Shown: positions 1 to 10,569, counted from the first letter of the stretch. The stretch is DNA of 64,000 nucleotides from CAWHNT01 sp963830775 (GCA_963830775.1 CAWHNT010000001.1:1-64000); one strand, 5' to 3'. Notes: generated by a model from the letters alone, not told the origin. Numbers and translations are program-made.

Positions 1-2
1 GC

Positions 3-380
3 GCCTGGGTGATGCGGGTGCGCGAGGTGTCGGCCAGGGGTGCGGTCCGGCCGGAGCGCCAGGTCGAGGCCGAGGCGGACGAGCTGCTTGCGGCCGTCCC
101 GCCGGGTGCCGCCCTGGTGGCCCTCGACGAGCGCGGGCGCGACCTGACGAGCGAGGCGCTGGCGGGCCAGCTCGGGCGCTGGCGCGACGAGGGTGCGCGG
201 GCGGCGGCCTTCCTGATCGGCGGGCCGGACGGGCTGGGGGCGGCCGCGCGCGAGCGGGCCTCGCTCGTCCTGTCGCTGGGGCGGATGACCTGGCCGCACA
301 TGCTGGTGCGGGCCATGCTGGCCGAGCAGCTCTATCGGGCAACGACAATCCTGGCGGGCCACCCGTACCATCGGGCCTGA
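3..380 (+). CDS. rlmH: RlmH, 23S rRNA (pseudouridine1915-N3)-methyltransferase, 3' part
   Basis: SPOUT-class methyltransferase that modifies pseudouridine 1915 of 23S rRNA in assembled ribosomes. The frame is open from the window edge, so the N-terminal 30 or so residues of a roughly 155-residue protein lie outside. The family C-terminus is clear: a glycine-rich SAM loop (FLIGGPDGLG), LSLGRMTWPHMLVR, and the terminal HPYHR. An internal GTG-ATG at 9-14 is not the start, because homologues extend further upstream. The gamma-glutamyltransferase gene begins 17 bases after the stop behind its own strong ribosome binding site. Confidence 0.93.
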   Translation, partial: AWVMRVREVSARGAVRPERQVEAEADELLAAVPPGAALVALDERGRDLTSEALAGQLGRWRDEGARAAAFLIGGPDGLGAAARERASLVLSLGRMTWPHMLVRAMLAEQLYRATTILAGHPYHRA

Positions 381-397
381 GCCGGAGGGGGGAAGAG

Positions 398-1982
398 ATG
401 CGCGCGTTCGACGAGCCCGGCCGGTCCACGGCCTATGGCCGCGAGGGCATGGCGGCGACCTCGCACCCGCTGGCGACCCTGGCGGCCCTCGACCTCCTGC
501 GTGCCGGTGCCAGCGCCGTCGACGCCGCCGTGGCCGCCGTCGCCACGCTCTGCGTGGTCGAGCCGCAGATGACCGGCATCGGCGGCGACTGCTTCGTCCT
601 CCTGGCCCCGAGCTCGGGCGGCGTCGTCGCCCTCAACGGCTCCGGCCGGGCACCGCAGGGCCTCTCGATCGACCGGCTGCGCGCAGCCGAGGTCACCGTG
701 CTCGGGCCCACGAGCCCGCACAGCATCACCGTGCCCGGGGCCATCGCTGCCTGGGACGCCCTTTGAACGCGCACGGCACCCGCAGCCTGGGCGAGCTGCT
801 CCAGCCCGCCATCCGCCACGCCGAGGAGGGCTTCGTCGTCACCCCGCGCGTGGCCTGGGACTGGCAGGCGCACCAGGGCCGGATCGGCCTCGCCGAGGCC
901 GGCCGAACTTCTACCTCCCGGGCGGCAAGGCGCCCGAGGCCGGCCGCGTCATCCGCCTGCCGCTCCTCGCCCGGACCTTGCGCCGGATCGCCGAGCAGGG
1001 TGCCCGCAGCTTCTACGAGGGCGAGCTCGCCGCCCGGATGGTGGCCACGCTCAACGCCGCCGGCGGCTGGCATTCGGTCGAAGACTTCGCCGCCGCGCGC
1101 CCCGAGTTCGTCGAGCCCATCCACACCGCCTACCGCGATCTGCGCGTCTACGAGTGCCCACCCAACGGCCAGGGCGTTGTGGCCCTGCTGATGCTGAACA
1201 TCCTGGAGGGCTTCGACCTCGCCGGCCTCGATCCCCGCGGCGATGCCTACCTCCACCTCCTGGCCGAGGCCACCCGCCTGGCCTACCGCGACCGCGACGC
1301 TCTCCTGGCCGACCCCGCCGCTGTCGACGTCCCGACCGCGCGCCTGCTCGACAAGGCATACGCCAAGCGGCTGGCGGAGCTGATCGACCCCGAGCGTGCC
1401 CTGGGCAGCCTCCCGCCGCCACTGCTCGAGCCGCACCCCGACACGGTCTACGCCACGGTCGTCGACCGGGACCTGAACGCCGTCTCGTTCATCAACTCGA
1501 TCTACAACTCGTTCGGCTCCGGCCTCGTCTGCCCGGAGACGGGAGTCCTCTTCCACAATCGCGGCAAGTCTTTCCGCGTCGACCCCCGGCATCCGAACGC
1601 CGTGGCGCCCGGCAAGCGGCCGATGCACACCATCATCCCCGGCATGGCCTTCCGCGGCGGTGAGCTGTGGTGCAGCTTCGGCGTCATGGGTGGCGACTAC
1701 CAGCCGGTTGGTCATTCCCATCTGCTCACGAGCATGGTCGACCATGGCCTCGACCCGCAAGCCGCCCTCGACCTGCCCCGGATCATGGCCAGCGGCACGG
1801 AGATCGAGGCCGAGGCCGGCGTGCCCGCCGGCAGCCGGCGCGGGCTCGCCCGGCGTGGGCACCGCCTGGTCGATGCCGCCTCGCCGCTGGGGGGCGGTCA
1901 GGCCATCGTGATCGATCGCCGCCGCGGGGTGCTGATCGGCGGCTCGGATCCGCGAAAGGACGGCTTGGCACTGGGCTACTGA
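398..1982 (+). CDS. Gamma-glutamyltransferase family protein (frameshifted)
   Basis: Ntn-hydrolase that cleaves or transfers gamma-glutamyl groups, made as one chain that cuts itself before a threonine. The ATG at 398 follows GGAGGGGGGAAGAG. There is no signal peptide, so it probably acts in the cytoplasm, like YwrD-type members. The nucleophile region reads DTVYATVVD, the oxyanion region has FGSG, and the end is GGSDPRKDGLALGY; the usual form is DGCALGY. Conserved sequence moves through three frames, with shifts near 766 (a false stop just after AAWDAL) and near 900-906. Corrected length is about 528 residues. Conservation on both sides of each shift suggests base errors; true decay cannot be excluded. 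Confidence 0.85.
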
Positions 1983-2040
1983 TCCAGAGCTGCCAGCCTA
2001 GCTTCCCAGCGCGGTACGTTCGAAGCGTTGGGAGATGGGA

Positions 2041-3360
2041 TTGACGAGCGCCAAGCCGGCCCTGCGCCGACTGCTGCGACCGGTCGAGCGGTTCCTCGCC
2101 ACCGAGAGTGCGAGCGGAATCGTGCTGATCGCGGCCGCCCTCGTGGCGTTCGCCTGGGCCAACTCCCCCTGGGCCGCACTCTATGCCGGGATGCAGCACA
2201 TCTACGCGGGCTTCCACGTCGGCTCGTTCGGCCTCGAGCTCTCGCTGGCGCATTGGGTCAACGACGCGCTGATGGCGCTGTTCTTCTTCGTCGTCGGCCT
2301 GGAGATCAAGCGCGAGCTCCTGGTGGGCGAGCTTGCCGGCTGGCAGCGCGCCGCCCTGCCGGCCGTCGGCGCCCTGGGCGGCATGGTGGTCCCTGCCCTC
2401 ATCTATGTCTGGTTCAACCTCGGCCAGCCCGGCATTGTCGGCTGGGGCGTGCCGATGGCGACCGACATCGCGTTCGCGGTCGGGATCCTGGCGCTTCTGG
2501 GCCCGCGTGTGCCGCTGGCGCTCAAGGTCTTCCTGCTGGCGCTGGCCATCGTCGACGACCTGGGTGCCGTCCTCGTGATCGCCGTCTTCTACACCCGCGA
2601 CCTCGACACCATGGCTTTGGGTCTGGCCGGACTCGTCTGGCTCGGAGCACTCGCCTATGGCCGCGCCGGCGGCTGGCGCCCCGCCGTCTACCTGCTGCTG
2701 GGCGTGGTCCTCTGGTACTTCACCTACAAGTCGGGCGTGCATGCGACCGTAGCGGGCGTGCTCCTGGCGCTGGCGATCCCGCTCGGGCAGCCCCAGGACG
2801 AGGACAGCCTCGAGGCCGAGCTGGCGACCGAGCCCACCGGCGGCGACTTCGAGGCCACGGAATCCAGGCTCGAGCATATCGAGGGCGTGATCGACCGCCG
2901 GCAGAGCCCGCTCCTCGACTTCGAGCACGCGCTGACACCCTGGGTCGCGTTCCTGATCATGCCGGTCTTCGCCCTCTTCAATGCCGGCGTGCCCTTGGGC
3001 GGCGAGACCGGCGGCGGCTTCGCCAACCCGATCACGCTGGGTGCCTTCCTGGGCCTGCTGGTCGGCAAGCCGGTCGGCATCACGCTCTGCGTGGCGGCGT
3101 CCACGATGATGGGCATCACCCGCCTGCCCGCAGGCGTGGGCTGGGCAGCGCTCACCGGCGTGGGCTTCCTGGGCGGGATCGGTTTCACCATGGCGCTCTT
3201 CATCGCCATGCTCGCCTTCGGCGAGGGTGCCGTGCTGGACCAGGCCAAGATCGGCGTCATGGCCGCGTCGGTGCTGGCGGCAATGCTGGGCTACGGCCTC
3301 CTGCGCATGACGCTGCCGGAGCCGATTGCAGCCGCCGCACGCCCTGCCACTGCGACCTAG
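2041..3360 (+). CDS. nhaA: Na+/H+ antiporter NhaA
   Basis: Inner-membrane antiporter that exchanges cytoplasmic sodium for protons, for salt and pH homeostasis. About 439 residues with the expected alternation of hydrophobic segments, the ATDIAFAVGILALLG segment, and the paired aspartates of IVDDLGAV that bind the ion. The acidic loop after EDEDSLEAELATEP and before the last helices is somewhat longer than in E. coli. The start is a choice: the ATG at 2035 touches GGGAG directly, while the TTG at 2041 lies 6 bases from it, so TTG is preferred. The gene appears to stand alone. Confidence 0.95.
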   Translation: MTSAKPALRRLLRPVERFLATESASGIVLIAAALVAFAWANSPWAALYAGMQHIYAGFHVGSFGLELSLAHWVNDALMALFFFVVGLEIKRELLVGELAGWQRAALPAVGALGGMVVPALIYVWFNLGQPGIVGWGVPMATDIAFAVGILALLGPRVPLALKVFLLALAIVDDLGAVLVIAVFYTRDLDTMALGLAGLVWLGALAYGRAGGWRPAVYLLLGVVLWYFTYKSGVHATVAGVLLALAIPLGQPQDEDSLEAELATEPTGGDFEATESRLEHIEGVIDRRQSPLLDFEHALTPWVAFLIMPVFALFNAGVPLGGETGGGFANPITLGAFLGLLVGKPVGITLCVAASTMMGITRLPAGVGWAALTGVGFLGGIGFTMALFIAMLAFGEGAVLDQAKIGVMAASVLAAMLGYGLLRMTLPEPIAAAARPATAT

Positions 3361-3500
3361 CGGTCACGGACGCCGCAGGCGCGCCGTTTGGGCCTGTGAT
3401 ATTGCATTTTATTCACTTGCCTGGCGCCCTATAGGAAAACGCCCGGCTGGCGTGAGCACAAGGTTCCCTGTCTCCGGGCCGAAGCGTTAGGGAGGTCACT

Positions 3501-4104
3501 TTGCGTTACGCAGTTGCCGGGCTGCTCGCAGCCCTGATCCCACTCGCTGCCCATGCCGGGATCGACCAGCCCACCAGCGGTGCCACCGCGCGGAGCGCCA
3601 CCGCAAGCTCGAGCATCCAGAGCAAGGGCGTGGCCCTGAGCACCGCGGCCAAGAGGAACAAGAGGGTCTGCGCGGTCGCGTTCATCCTGGGCCCCGCCAG
3701 CAGCGACAGACACCACGATGGCGATCGGCAACCTGCTGACGGCCCAGATCGCGTTCGCCACGATCGATCCGTTCCGGGCGCTGGGCGGCAAGGGCCTGGT
3801 GATCGACGGGGTCGACGGCACGGTCGGTCCCGAGGGCGGGGCCACCACGGTGCTCTACGACGCCGATGGCGGCGGCCGGGGTCCGCTCGTCCTGGAGTTC
3901 ACGAGCTTCAACCAGGACGACCTCGCCATCATCGCCATGGACCCGGACACCTATGGCGACCCCAACTACCTGGCCACGGTGAAGCAGCTCAATCGGACCC
4001 GGGTCGAGATCGCCTACGCCAACGGCGTGCGCTGCGCCGGCGATCTGATGTTCGACGCCGGGGAGAACGCCTCGATCGCCAACTTGGTCCAGACCTCGCC
4101 TTGA
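3501..4104 (+). CDS. Secreted protein of unknown function (one frameshift)
   Basis: I do not recognise the family. A TTG start at 3501 sits 4 bases after GGAGGT and begins a convincing Sec signal peptide (MRYAVAGLLAALIPLAAHAG). The first frame is good until ASSD near 3707. Skipping the A at 3708 joins it to the next frame (DTTMAIGN), which runs to 4104. The joined product is about 200 residues, rich in Gly and Asp, and holds two cysteines far apart. Upstream, 3400-3440 is an AT-rich patch unusual for this DNA and a likely promoter zone, although no clean -35/-10 pair is visible. A perfect 12-bp hairpin follows the stop. Confidence 0.6.
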
Positions 4105-4111
4105 GTTTCGA

Positions 4112-4142
4112 GCGGCTGCCCGGTGCCATGCCGGGCAGCCGC
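4112..4142. terminator. Hairpin terminator between convergent genes
   Basis: A perfect 12-bp stem (GCGGCTGCCCGG, 4112-4123, with its complement at 4131-4142) encloses a 7-base loop. It lies between the end of the secreted unknown and the end of the convergent SDR gene. No T-run follows on either side, so action in both directions is inferred from symmetry and position. Confidence 0.7.
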
Positions 4143-4161
4143 CGGCTTCAGCGTTGAAGCC

Positions 4162-5160
4162 TCAAGGCAGCCCGCCGCCACCCATCGCACCATAGACCTG
4201 CCCGGTCGCGTAGCTGGCGTCGTTGGCCGCAAGCTGGACATAGATCGAGGCCAGCTCCGCCGGCTGGCCGGGGCGGCCCAGCGGGGTGTCGCCGCCGAAC
4301 CGCTGCAGCTTCTCCTGCGTGGCCCCGCCCGAGACCTGGAGCGGCGTCCAGATCGGGCCCGGTGCCACGCCGTTCACGCGGATGCCCTTCTTCGCCAGCT
4401 GCTTGGCCAGCGAGCGCACGTAGCTCGTGGTGGCAGCCTTGGTCTGGGCATAGTCGTAGAGCTCGGCCGAGGGGTCGGTCGCCTGCTCGGACGTGGTGCC
4501 GATGATCACCGAGCCCGGCTGGAGATGCGGCAGGGCCGCCTTGATGATCCAGAACGGCGCGTAGATGTTGGTCTTCATCGTCCAGTCGAACTGCTCGGTC
4601 GAGATGTCGAGGATCGACTCGTGCGTCTGCTGGCGCGCCGCGTTGCTCACCAGGATGTCGAGCCCGCCCAGCGCCTCCACCGCACGGGCGACCATCTCCT
4701 GGCAGAACGCCTCGCTGCGCAGGTCGCCCGGGATCGCCGCGGCCTTGCGGCCCTCGCGCTGGATCAGCTCGATGACCTCGCGCGCGTCGGGCTCCTCGTC
4801 CGGATGGTAGTTGATGGCGACGTCGGCACCCTCCCGGGCGTAGGCGATGGCGGCGGCACGGCCCATGCCGGAATCGCCGCCGGTGACCAGCGCCTTGCGG
4901 CCCATGAGCCGGCCCGAGCCGACATAGCTGGTCTCGCCATGGTCGGGCCGCGGCTCCATCCGGCCCGCGAGCCCCGGCCAGGGCTGGGACTGGGACGGGA
5001 ACGGCGGTGCCGGGTACTTCGAGGCCGGGTCCACCATGGGGGCCGTGGCCGAGGCCTGGCCCTGCGCCTGGGCGCTCGTCGTCACGGCGGCCGCCAGCCC
5101 GGCACCCGCGGCACCGACGACCGTGCGGCGTGAGATCGTGCTCCCGTTGTCGTTGCTCAC
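4162..5160 (-). CDS. SDR family oxidoreductase with Tat signal
   Basis: NAD(P)-dependent short-chain dehydrogenase of the YghA/YhdF (GSP39) type, 332 residues. The GTG start at 5160 follows GGGAGACCTGC. Residues 1-35 form a twin-arginine signal (ISRRTVVGAAGAG, then a hydrophobic stretch and AQAQG), followed by a Pro-rich linker of about 50 residues. The Rossmann motif is TGGDSGMGRA; then come NAA, the catalytic Ser region IIGTTSEQ, and Tyr/Lys in YAQTK. Substrate is unknown. Export of a folded dinucleotide enzyme fits Tat, which moves proteins with bound cofactor. It lies downstream of phoX on the same strand, separated by a hairpin. Confidence 0.88.
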   Translation of the reverse strand: MSNDNGSTISRRTVVGAAGAGLAAAVTTSAQAQGQASATAPMVDPASKYPAPPFPSQSQPWPGLAGRMEPRPDHGETSYVGSGRLMGRKALVTGGDSGMGRAAAIAYAREGADVAINYHPDEEPDAREVIELIQREGRKAAAIPGDLRSEAFCQEMVARAVEALGGLDILVSNAARQQTHESILDISTEQFDWTMKTNIYAPFWIIKAALPHLQPGSVIIGTTSEQATDPSAELYDYAQTKAATTSYVRSLAKQLAKKGIRVNGVAPGPIWTPLQVSGGATQEKLQRFGGDTPLGRPGQPAELASIYVQLAANDASYATGQVYGAMGGGGLP

Positions 5161-5230
5161 GCAGGTCTCCCGAATTCTGCTCTGACCCGCACCGAACGAC
5201 GACCGCAGGTCGATGTTCCGGAACGCGAAA

Positions 5231-5250
5231 GGGCGGCCCGGAGGCCGCCC
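5231..5250 (-). terminator. Hairpin terminator after phoX
   Basis: The 8-bp perfect stem GGGCGGCC/GGCCGCCC with a 4-base loop lies 30 bases past the phoX stop. On the minus strand it is followed by TTT. It probably separates phoX transcription from the downstream SDR gene. Confidence 0.6.
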
Positions 5251-5279
5251 CTCGCTGACTGCTCCTGCGAGGCCGGCGA

Positions 5280-7187
5280 TCAGGCGCCGATGATGCCCCC
5301 GTCCTCCTTGGTGATCACCACCACGGCCGGGCGGGGCGGCATGCCGTCCTTGAAGTCGGGCCAGCGGGTGGGCGGGTTCTCGAAGCTGCCGGGCTTGCCG
5401 TCGCGGTCCTCCTCGGCCGGGTGCTGGACCGCGACGAACAGCGTCCTGTCGTCGGGGGTGAAGGTGGGGCCGCACATCTCGGCACCGAGCGGGCACGCGG
5501 AAGAAGTGCTTCGAGGTGCCGCGTGCCTCGCCCTCGGTCTCGACGGCCCAGACGCCGTCGGCGCGGCCCGTGGCCTTCAGCTTGTTGCCGTCGGTGGTGA
5601 CCCACAGCCGGCCCTGGCTGGTCGACGGCGCAGTTGTCGGGCATGCCGAACCAGCCGTCCTTGGTCGTGGCCGAGGTGAAGGTGGCACCGACCTCGGGCT
5701 TCGGCGGATCGCCGCAGCGGACCAGGATCTCCCAGGCGAACTTCGACGGCCGCATGGTCGCCGTCGGGCGGGATCATCTCGACGATGTGGCCGAAGGCGT
5801 TGGTGGGCCGCGGGTTGGCGGCGTCGACCTGGTCCGGCTTGCGGCGGTCGTTGTTGGTCAGCATCAGGTAGACCCGGTTGCTCTTCGGGTCGACGTCGAT
5901 GTCCTCTGGCCGGTCCATCTTGGTGGCGCCGACGGCATCGCCGGCGAGACGGCAGTTGATCAGCACGTCGGCCTGGCTGGCGAAGCCCGCGGCCTCGGTG
6001 AGCGCCCCTGCGCCTGCACCAGCGGCAGCCAGTCCAGCGTGCCGTCCGCGTTATACTTGGCGACCGAGAGCGTGCCCTCGTCGAGCAGGCCCATATTGGC
6101 GGCCCGGTCGTCGGGTTGAAGGTGCCGGCGGTCACGAAGCGGTAGACATAGTCGAAGCGCTCGTCGTCGCCCATGTAGACGCACGACCCGGCCGTCCTTG
6201 TTGACGACCACGCCCGCACCCTCGTGCTTCACGCGGCCCAGCGCCGTGCGCTTCTTCGGCACGAAGGTCGGGATCGAACGGGTCGATCTCGACCATCCAG
6301 CCGAACCGGTTGGGCTCGTTCGGCTCCTTCGCGATGTCGAACCGGTCGTGGTAGCTGCCCCAGTTGTAGAGGCCGCCCGGCACGCCGTAGCGCTTCAGGG
6401 CCTTGGCGTCGGGATTGTCGTCGGCGACCTTGCCCATGAAGTAGCCGTTGAAGTTCTCCTCGGCCGTGAGCCAGGTGCCCCAGGGCGTGATGCCGCCGGC
6501 GCAGTTGTTCAGCATGCCCAGCACCTTGGTGCCGGTGGGGTCGGCCTTGGTCCGCATCCGCTCGGCGCCGGCGGCGGGGCCGGTGACCTCGGTCGGCGTC
6601 TCGGCCGTGATCCGGCGCGCATAGCGGCTGTCCGGCACCACCTGCCAAGTGCCGTCGACCTTGCGCACCTCGAGCACCGAGCCGCCATGCGCCATCATCT
6701 CGATGGCCGCCAGCTCCGGCGTCATGTTCTTGAACGCGATCTCCTTGGAGTCCTGGGGCCCCTCCAGGCCGGGGAACATCAGCTCCTCGTTCGTGTACTC
6801 GTGATTGACGACCAGGAGGCCGTGCTCGGAGCTGCCCTCGATCGGGATGTAGCCCAGGAAGTCGTTGTTGTAGCCGAACTGCCTGGCCTGGGCCTCGGCG
6901 GTCTGCGCCATCGGGTCGAACGCGGGTGCCCCCGGCAGCACGGGGTCGCCCCAGCGGATCAGCACCTGGGCCTTGTAGCCCGGCGCCACGTGATGGTTCT
7001 CGTCGACCCCGGCCTCGATCTCGGTGAAGGAGAAGCTCGGCGTGGCAGCCAGGGCCTGCCGGCTGCCGGCGAGAGCCAGCGGCCCCAGCGTCGCCGTGAT
7101 CGCGGTCGTCGCCAGGGCACCCTTGAGCAGGTCGCGGCGATGGAACCGGGCGGCGATCACGTCGCCCATGGTGGGTGTCTCGGTCAT
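5280..7187 (-). CDS. phoX: Secreted alkaline phosphatase PhoX family (multiply frameshifted)
   Basis: PhoX phosphatases release phosphate from organic esters in the periplasm and use an iron-calcium centre; they are Tat substrates. The start at 7187 gives FHRRDLLKGALATT, a twin-arginine signal ending near ALA. The first frame continues with NHEYTNEELMFPG and the family signature NNCAGGITPWGTWLTAEEN. Later blocks, PKKRTALGRVKHEGA, DERFDYVYRFVT, DRPEDIDVDPKSNRVYL, TKDGWFGMPDNCAVD and GPTFTPDDRTLFVAVQHP, are spread over all three frames, so at least six single-base shifts lie between 5480 and 6290. The corrected length is near 636 residues, as expected. A Pho box stands 57 bases upstream and excludes the longer start at 7250. 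Confidence 0.85.
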
Positions 7188-7243
7188 GCCGGTGTCTCTG
7201 TCCCTCGATCGGCTCTCTGGCCGCAGCCTATAGCCATTCGAAA

Positions 7244-7261
7244 GTGACACCTTCGCGACAG
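7244..7261 (-). promoter_or_regulatory. Pho box (PhoB site) upstream of phoX
   Basis: Read on the minus strand the site is CTGTCGC-GAAG-GTGTCAC, two 7-base half-sites with an 11-base period, matching the PhoB consensus CTGTCAT-N4-CTGTCAC at 11 of 14 half-site bases. TATAGG lies 11 bases downstream, the place of a -10 element when the Pho box replaces the -35. This predicts induction of phoX by phosphate starvation. Confidence 0.78.
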
Positions 7262-7284
7262 CCCCGGGCCGGGGCGGGCTTCAG

Positions 7285-8521
7285 TCAGCTGCGGAGCGCT
7301 GCACCGACGGAGCCGCGATAGGCGAGGGCCGCCGGGATGGTGGCGAGGGCGAGGCCGATGGCGATGACGGCAAGGACGAGGCGGAGCTCGTTGAGGGAGA
7401 GGGTGACCGGGAGGGCGATGCTGGTGCGGGCGGCGAAGAGCTTGGAGAGGGCGACGGCGGCGAGATAGCCGAGGCCCAGGCCCAGGAGGGCCGCCACGGT
7501 CAGCATGCACGCGACCCCGAGCCAGACCGTGGCGAAGACGAAGGTGCGCGGGGCGCCCAGCGCGCGCAGGACGGCGATCAGCTTGCGCCGCTGGCTCAGG
7601 CTGGCGAGGACGGCCAGCAGCGTGGCGCCGATGACGAGGACCTGGGTCAGGACCGAGATGACGGCCAGGAGATCGCGCACGTCGCCGAGCAGGCTGTAGA
7701 GCTGGACCAGCACCTCGGCCGGGAACACGGCCATCGTGTCCGGCCGCGCGCGGTAGCGGGCCCGCAGCTCGTAGGCGCTGGCGAAGGATGCGGGCTTGAC
7801 CACGATGGCGGGCACGCCCGGCAGCTCGTCCGTGGCCCAGGGCGGGCCGAGCGGGGACATCCGGCAGGCCGTCGCTCGGCCGCTCGCCCGTCGACCGCAT
7901 GGCCCAGCGGCAAGGCGTGGACCCAGCCAGACCGCCTCGATCGGGACGATGAGCGCCTGGTCCCATGGATTGCCGAGAGGCGGCAGCCGGCCGACGGCCT
8001 GATAGGCGAAGTGCTCGTGCGCCTCTTCCTCGTCGGTCTCCACCTGGCCGTGCGCGGGGACCAGCTGGTCGCCTATCGCGGCCGGCACGGCGGCGCCCAC
8101 CACGGCCTCGTCGATCCGGGTGAAGACGCGGCCTTCGGCCAGCGCACCGCCGAGGTGGGCCACGAAGGCGGGCGTCACCCCGACCACGGGATGGCCCTTG
8201 TAGTTGTCCCCGAAGCCGATCGGGGAGGCGAGCGTCACCCCCGGGTCGCGGGTCGAGCTCGTCCAGCAGGGCACCGGGCAGGAGGTCGATCGCGGCGGGC
8301 TGGAGGTAGACCGTGCTGAGCACGAGCTGGGTCTCGCTGCCGGGAGCGCCGATCAGGAGGTCGAAAGGCTCGGCGGCGCGAGCGCTGCCTTCGCGCAGCG
8401 CACGGTCCTGGGCCGAGACCGCGACGCCCAGCGCCACCGCCAGCGCCACGAGCAGCATGATCGCCAGCACTCCCGACCGGCTGGTGCGATAGTCGGCAAG
8501 GACGAGCGGCCAGGGGTTCAA
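7285..8521 (-). CDS. ABC transporter permease, FtsX/MacB type (frameshifted)
   Basis: Inner-membrane permease with one N-terminal membrane segment (SGVLAIMLLVALAVALG), a large periplasmic domain, and three C-terminal segments of the FtsX domain (VISVLTQVLVIGATLL, a middle one, and a last one near LAVIAIGLALATIPAAL). The periplasmic part has an acidic, His-containing loop (HGQVETDEEEAHEHFAYQ) followed by VGRLPPLGNPWDQALIVPIE, a pattern I know from permeases next to DUF3299 proteins in zinc-linked ABC operons. Start is uncertain; TTG at 8521, 10 bases past the upstream stop, fits. Shifts occur near 8250 and at two places around 7860-7925. The matching ATPase is probably the divergent gene at 10720. 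Confidence 0.75.
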
Positions 8522-8531
8522 GGCCCGGCGC

Positions 8532-8968
8532 TCAGGCGAGCTCGTAGTCGGCCTCGACCAGGCGGACGCGGCTGACGAAGCCGGTCTCCTGGTCGATCTC
8601 GGTGCCGAGCTCGAGGCGTGCCGGTGACCAGGATCGGCTGGTTGAAGTCGACCCAGTCCTGCCGCGAGTCGCAGCCGGACCAGCACGATGTCGGTGGGCC
8701 AGTTGAGCTCGCTGTCGCAGAACGGGCAGACCGCCATCGGCAGCTTGGTGAGGACGAAGAAGGCGGCGTCGGCCTTGAGCGGCGGCGCCATGAAGCCCTG
8801 GATGACGACCGTCCTGGCCGCTGAGCGCTCTGGGCCTTGTCCGAGAACTCGGCACCTCTGGCGTAGAGGTCGCGGATGCGGAGCGCTCGGCGGCGGCCTG
8901 GCCGCCCGGGCCCCGAGGCCTGCCACGAGCAGGCCCAGCACGGCACCGCGTCGCGTCGGTCCCCGCAT
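8532..8968 (-). CDS. DUF3299-like secreted protein (frameshifted)
   Basis: A small exported protein of about 145 residues after correction. The ATG at 8968 follows GGGAGGAAGCGG, and residues 1-23 look like a signal peptide (AVLGLLVAGLGARAA). The core reads VVIQGFMAPPLKADAAFFVLTKLP and then MAVCPFCDSELNWPTDIV, which resembles DUF3299 proteins with their short Cys motif before a conserved aromatic segment; the end is EADYELA. Blocks lie in different frames, with shifts near 8630, 8680 and 8830. It starts 16 bases after the alkaline phosphatase stop and ends 10 bases before the permease, so the three genes form one minus-strand operon. Confidence 0.6.
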
Positions 8969-8984
8969 CCGCTTCCTCCCGGCG

Positions 8985-10569
8985 CTACTGAGCCGCGTCG
9001 GCCTTCTTGGTCGGCTGCTGCCCGTTGGCCGCCGCCATCGCCCGCTCGCTGATCTTCGAGGCGAAGTTCATGACGTGGAAGGTGTAGTTCTCCTCGACGG
9101 TGCCCTGGAACAGATGCGCCCAGGGGCCGATGGCGTAGATGCCCGAGATCCTCGCCGCCATGGGTCTCGCTGGGCAGCGGGACCAGGGACTGCTGGATGA
9201 AGTCGGGGTCGGTCGCCTCCTCCATCGTCAGGGTCGCGCCGCTCCTCGGGCTCCTTCGAGCCGCCCGGGCCGTTGGCGAAGCCGATCGTGGTGTAGGGCT
9301 TGCCGTCCGTGGCCAGGATCGGCTTGTCGTCGACGCCGACCGAGATGCCGAGGATCGGGTTGCCGCGCTTGGCGTAGCCGGCGATCGTCAGCGTGTGGCT
9401 GTGGTCGCCCGTGACGACGACCAGCGTCTCGTTCAGGTTGACCTTGCGCAGCATGGTCTTGACCGCCTCGTTCAGCGCCACGGCGTCGGTCAGCGTGCGG
9501 AAGGCGTTGCCGGCATGGCTGCCATGGTCGACCCGGCCGCCCTCGATCAGCAGGACGTAGCCTTCCGGGTTCTTGGCCAGGATGTCGATCGCCTTCTCGG
9601 TCATCTCGGCCAGCGACGGCTCGCCCGCCTTGTCCTTCGGCCGGTCGTAGTCGTACTCCATGTGCGACATCTCGAAGAGGCCGAGCACATGGCTCGACGT
9701 TCTTCGGGTCGAGCTTGTCGAACTGCTCCTTGTTCCAGACAAAGGCGCCGCTGCTGCCGTAGCGCTCGAGCCAGGCCTTGGTCAGGTCCGGCCGTCCTTG
9801 CGCTTGCCCTTCTTGCCCTCGTCCTCGGGGTCGTCCATCGTGTTGGGCAGGAAGTTGGCCCGGCCGCCGCCCATCGCCACCTCGAACCCGTCGCCGTAGG
9901 GCATCTCGACCAGCTGGCGGGCGATGTCGGCGCAGCCCTGCCGCCAGCGCCTCGGGCGTCATGCCGGCGTCCGATTCCCAGTCGCGGTTGGCGATGTGCG
10001 AGTAGGTGGCGCCGGGCGTGGCATGGGTGATGGTGGCCGTCGTGACCGCGCCGGTGGACATGCCGATGCTCTCGGCCAGCTCCCAGAGCGTGGTCACTGC
10101 CTTGGTCTTCTGATCCTCGCAGCTGTCGAGCTTCGCGGTGTGGTCCAGGCCCATCACGTCGTTGATGGTCTTCACGCCGGCGGTCATCGCCACGGCGCTG
10201 GGCGCCGAATCGGTGATCTGCGCGTCGGACGAGTAGGTCTTGGAGGCCGCCAGATAGGGGAAGGCCTCCCAGGCGAGCACGTTCGAATTCGCCGTCGACG
10301 CCGCGCTGCTGGCCCTCGAAGATCCGGGCCGCGGTCACGGTCGAGAAGCCCATGCCGTCGCCGACGATGAGGATGACGTTCTTGGCCTGGTTGGTGTTCT
10401 TCTGCTGGGTCATGATCCGGCGCATCTGCTCCTGCGCCTGGCGGAAATAGGGATCGTCACCCTGAACGAGCTTGGCGTTCTCCGCTCGCACCGGCGAGCC
10501 CAGAAGCGGAAGGGCCGCTACTCCTGCCAGAAGTGCCGCGGCTAGGCTGAGGTGAAGACGACGGTGCAT
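8985..10569 (-). CDS. Alkaline phosphatase, PhoA superfamily (frameshifted)
   Basis: Periplasmic phosphomonoesterase that uses two zinc ions and one magnesium in the E. coli enzyme. ATG at 10569 follows AGGGGGCAAGC, and the product opens with a Sec signal (LSLAAALLAGVAALPLLGSPVRA). The metal and catalytic motifs are all present: IVGDGMG, the Ser nucleophile in TDSAPSA, THATPGA, EGGRVDHGSHAGN, TGDHSHT, and a late His in PSETHGGED. They are spread over frames by at least four shifts, near 10290, 9940, 9695 and 9235; the end (KKADAAQ) is at 8985. Corrected length is about 528. A near-perfect Pho box lies upstream. Confidence 0.87.

Noticed and set aside
7188..7250. Longer phoX start at 7250
   Set aside because: It would overlap the Pho box; the shorter start gives a proper Tat signal.
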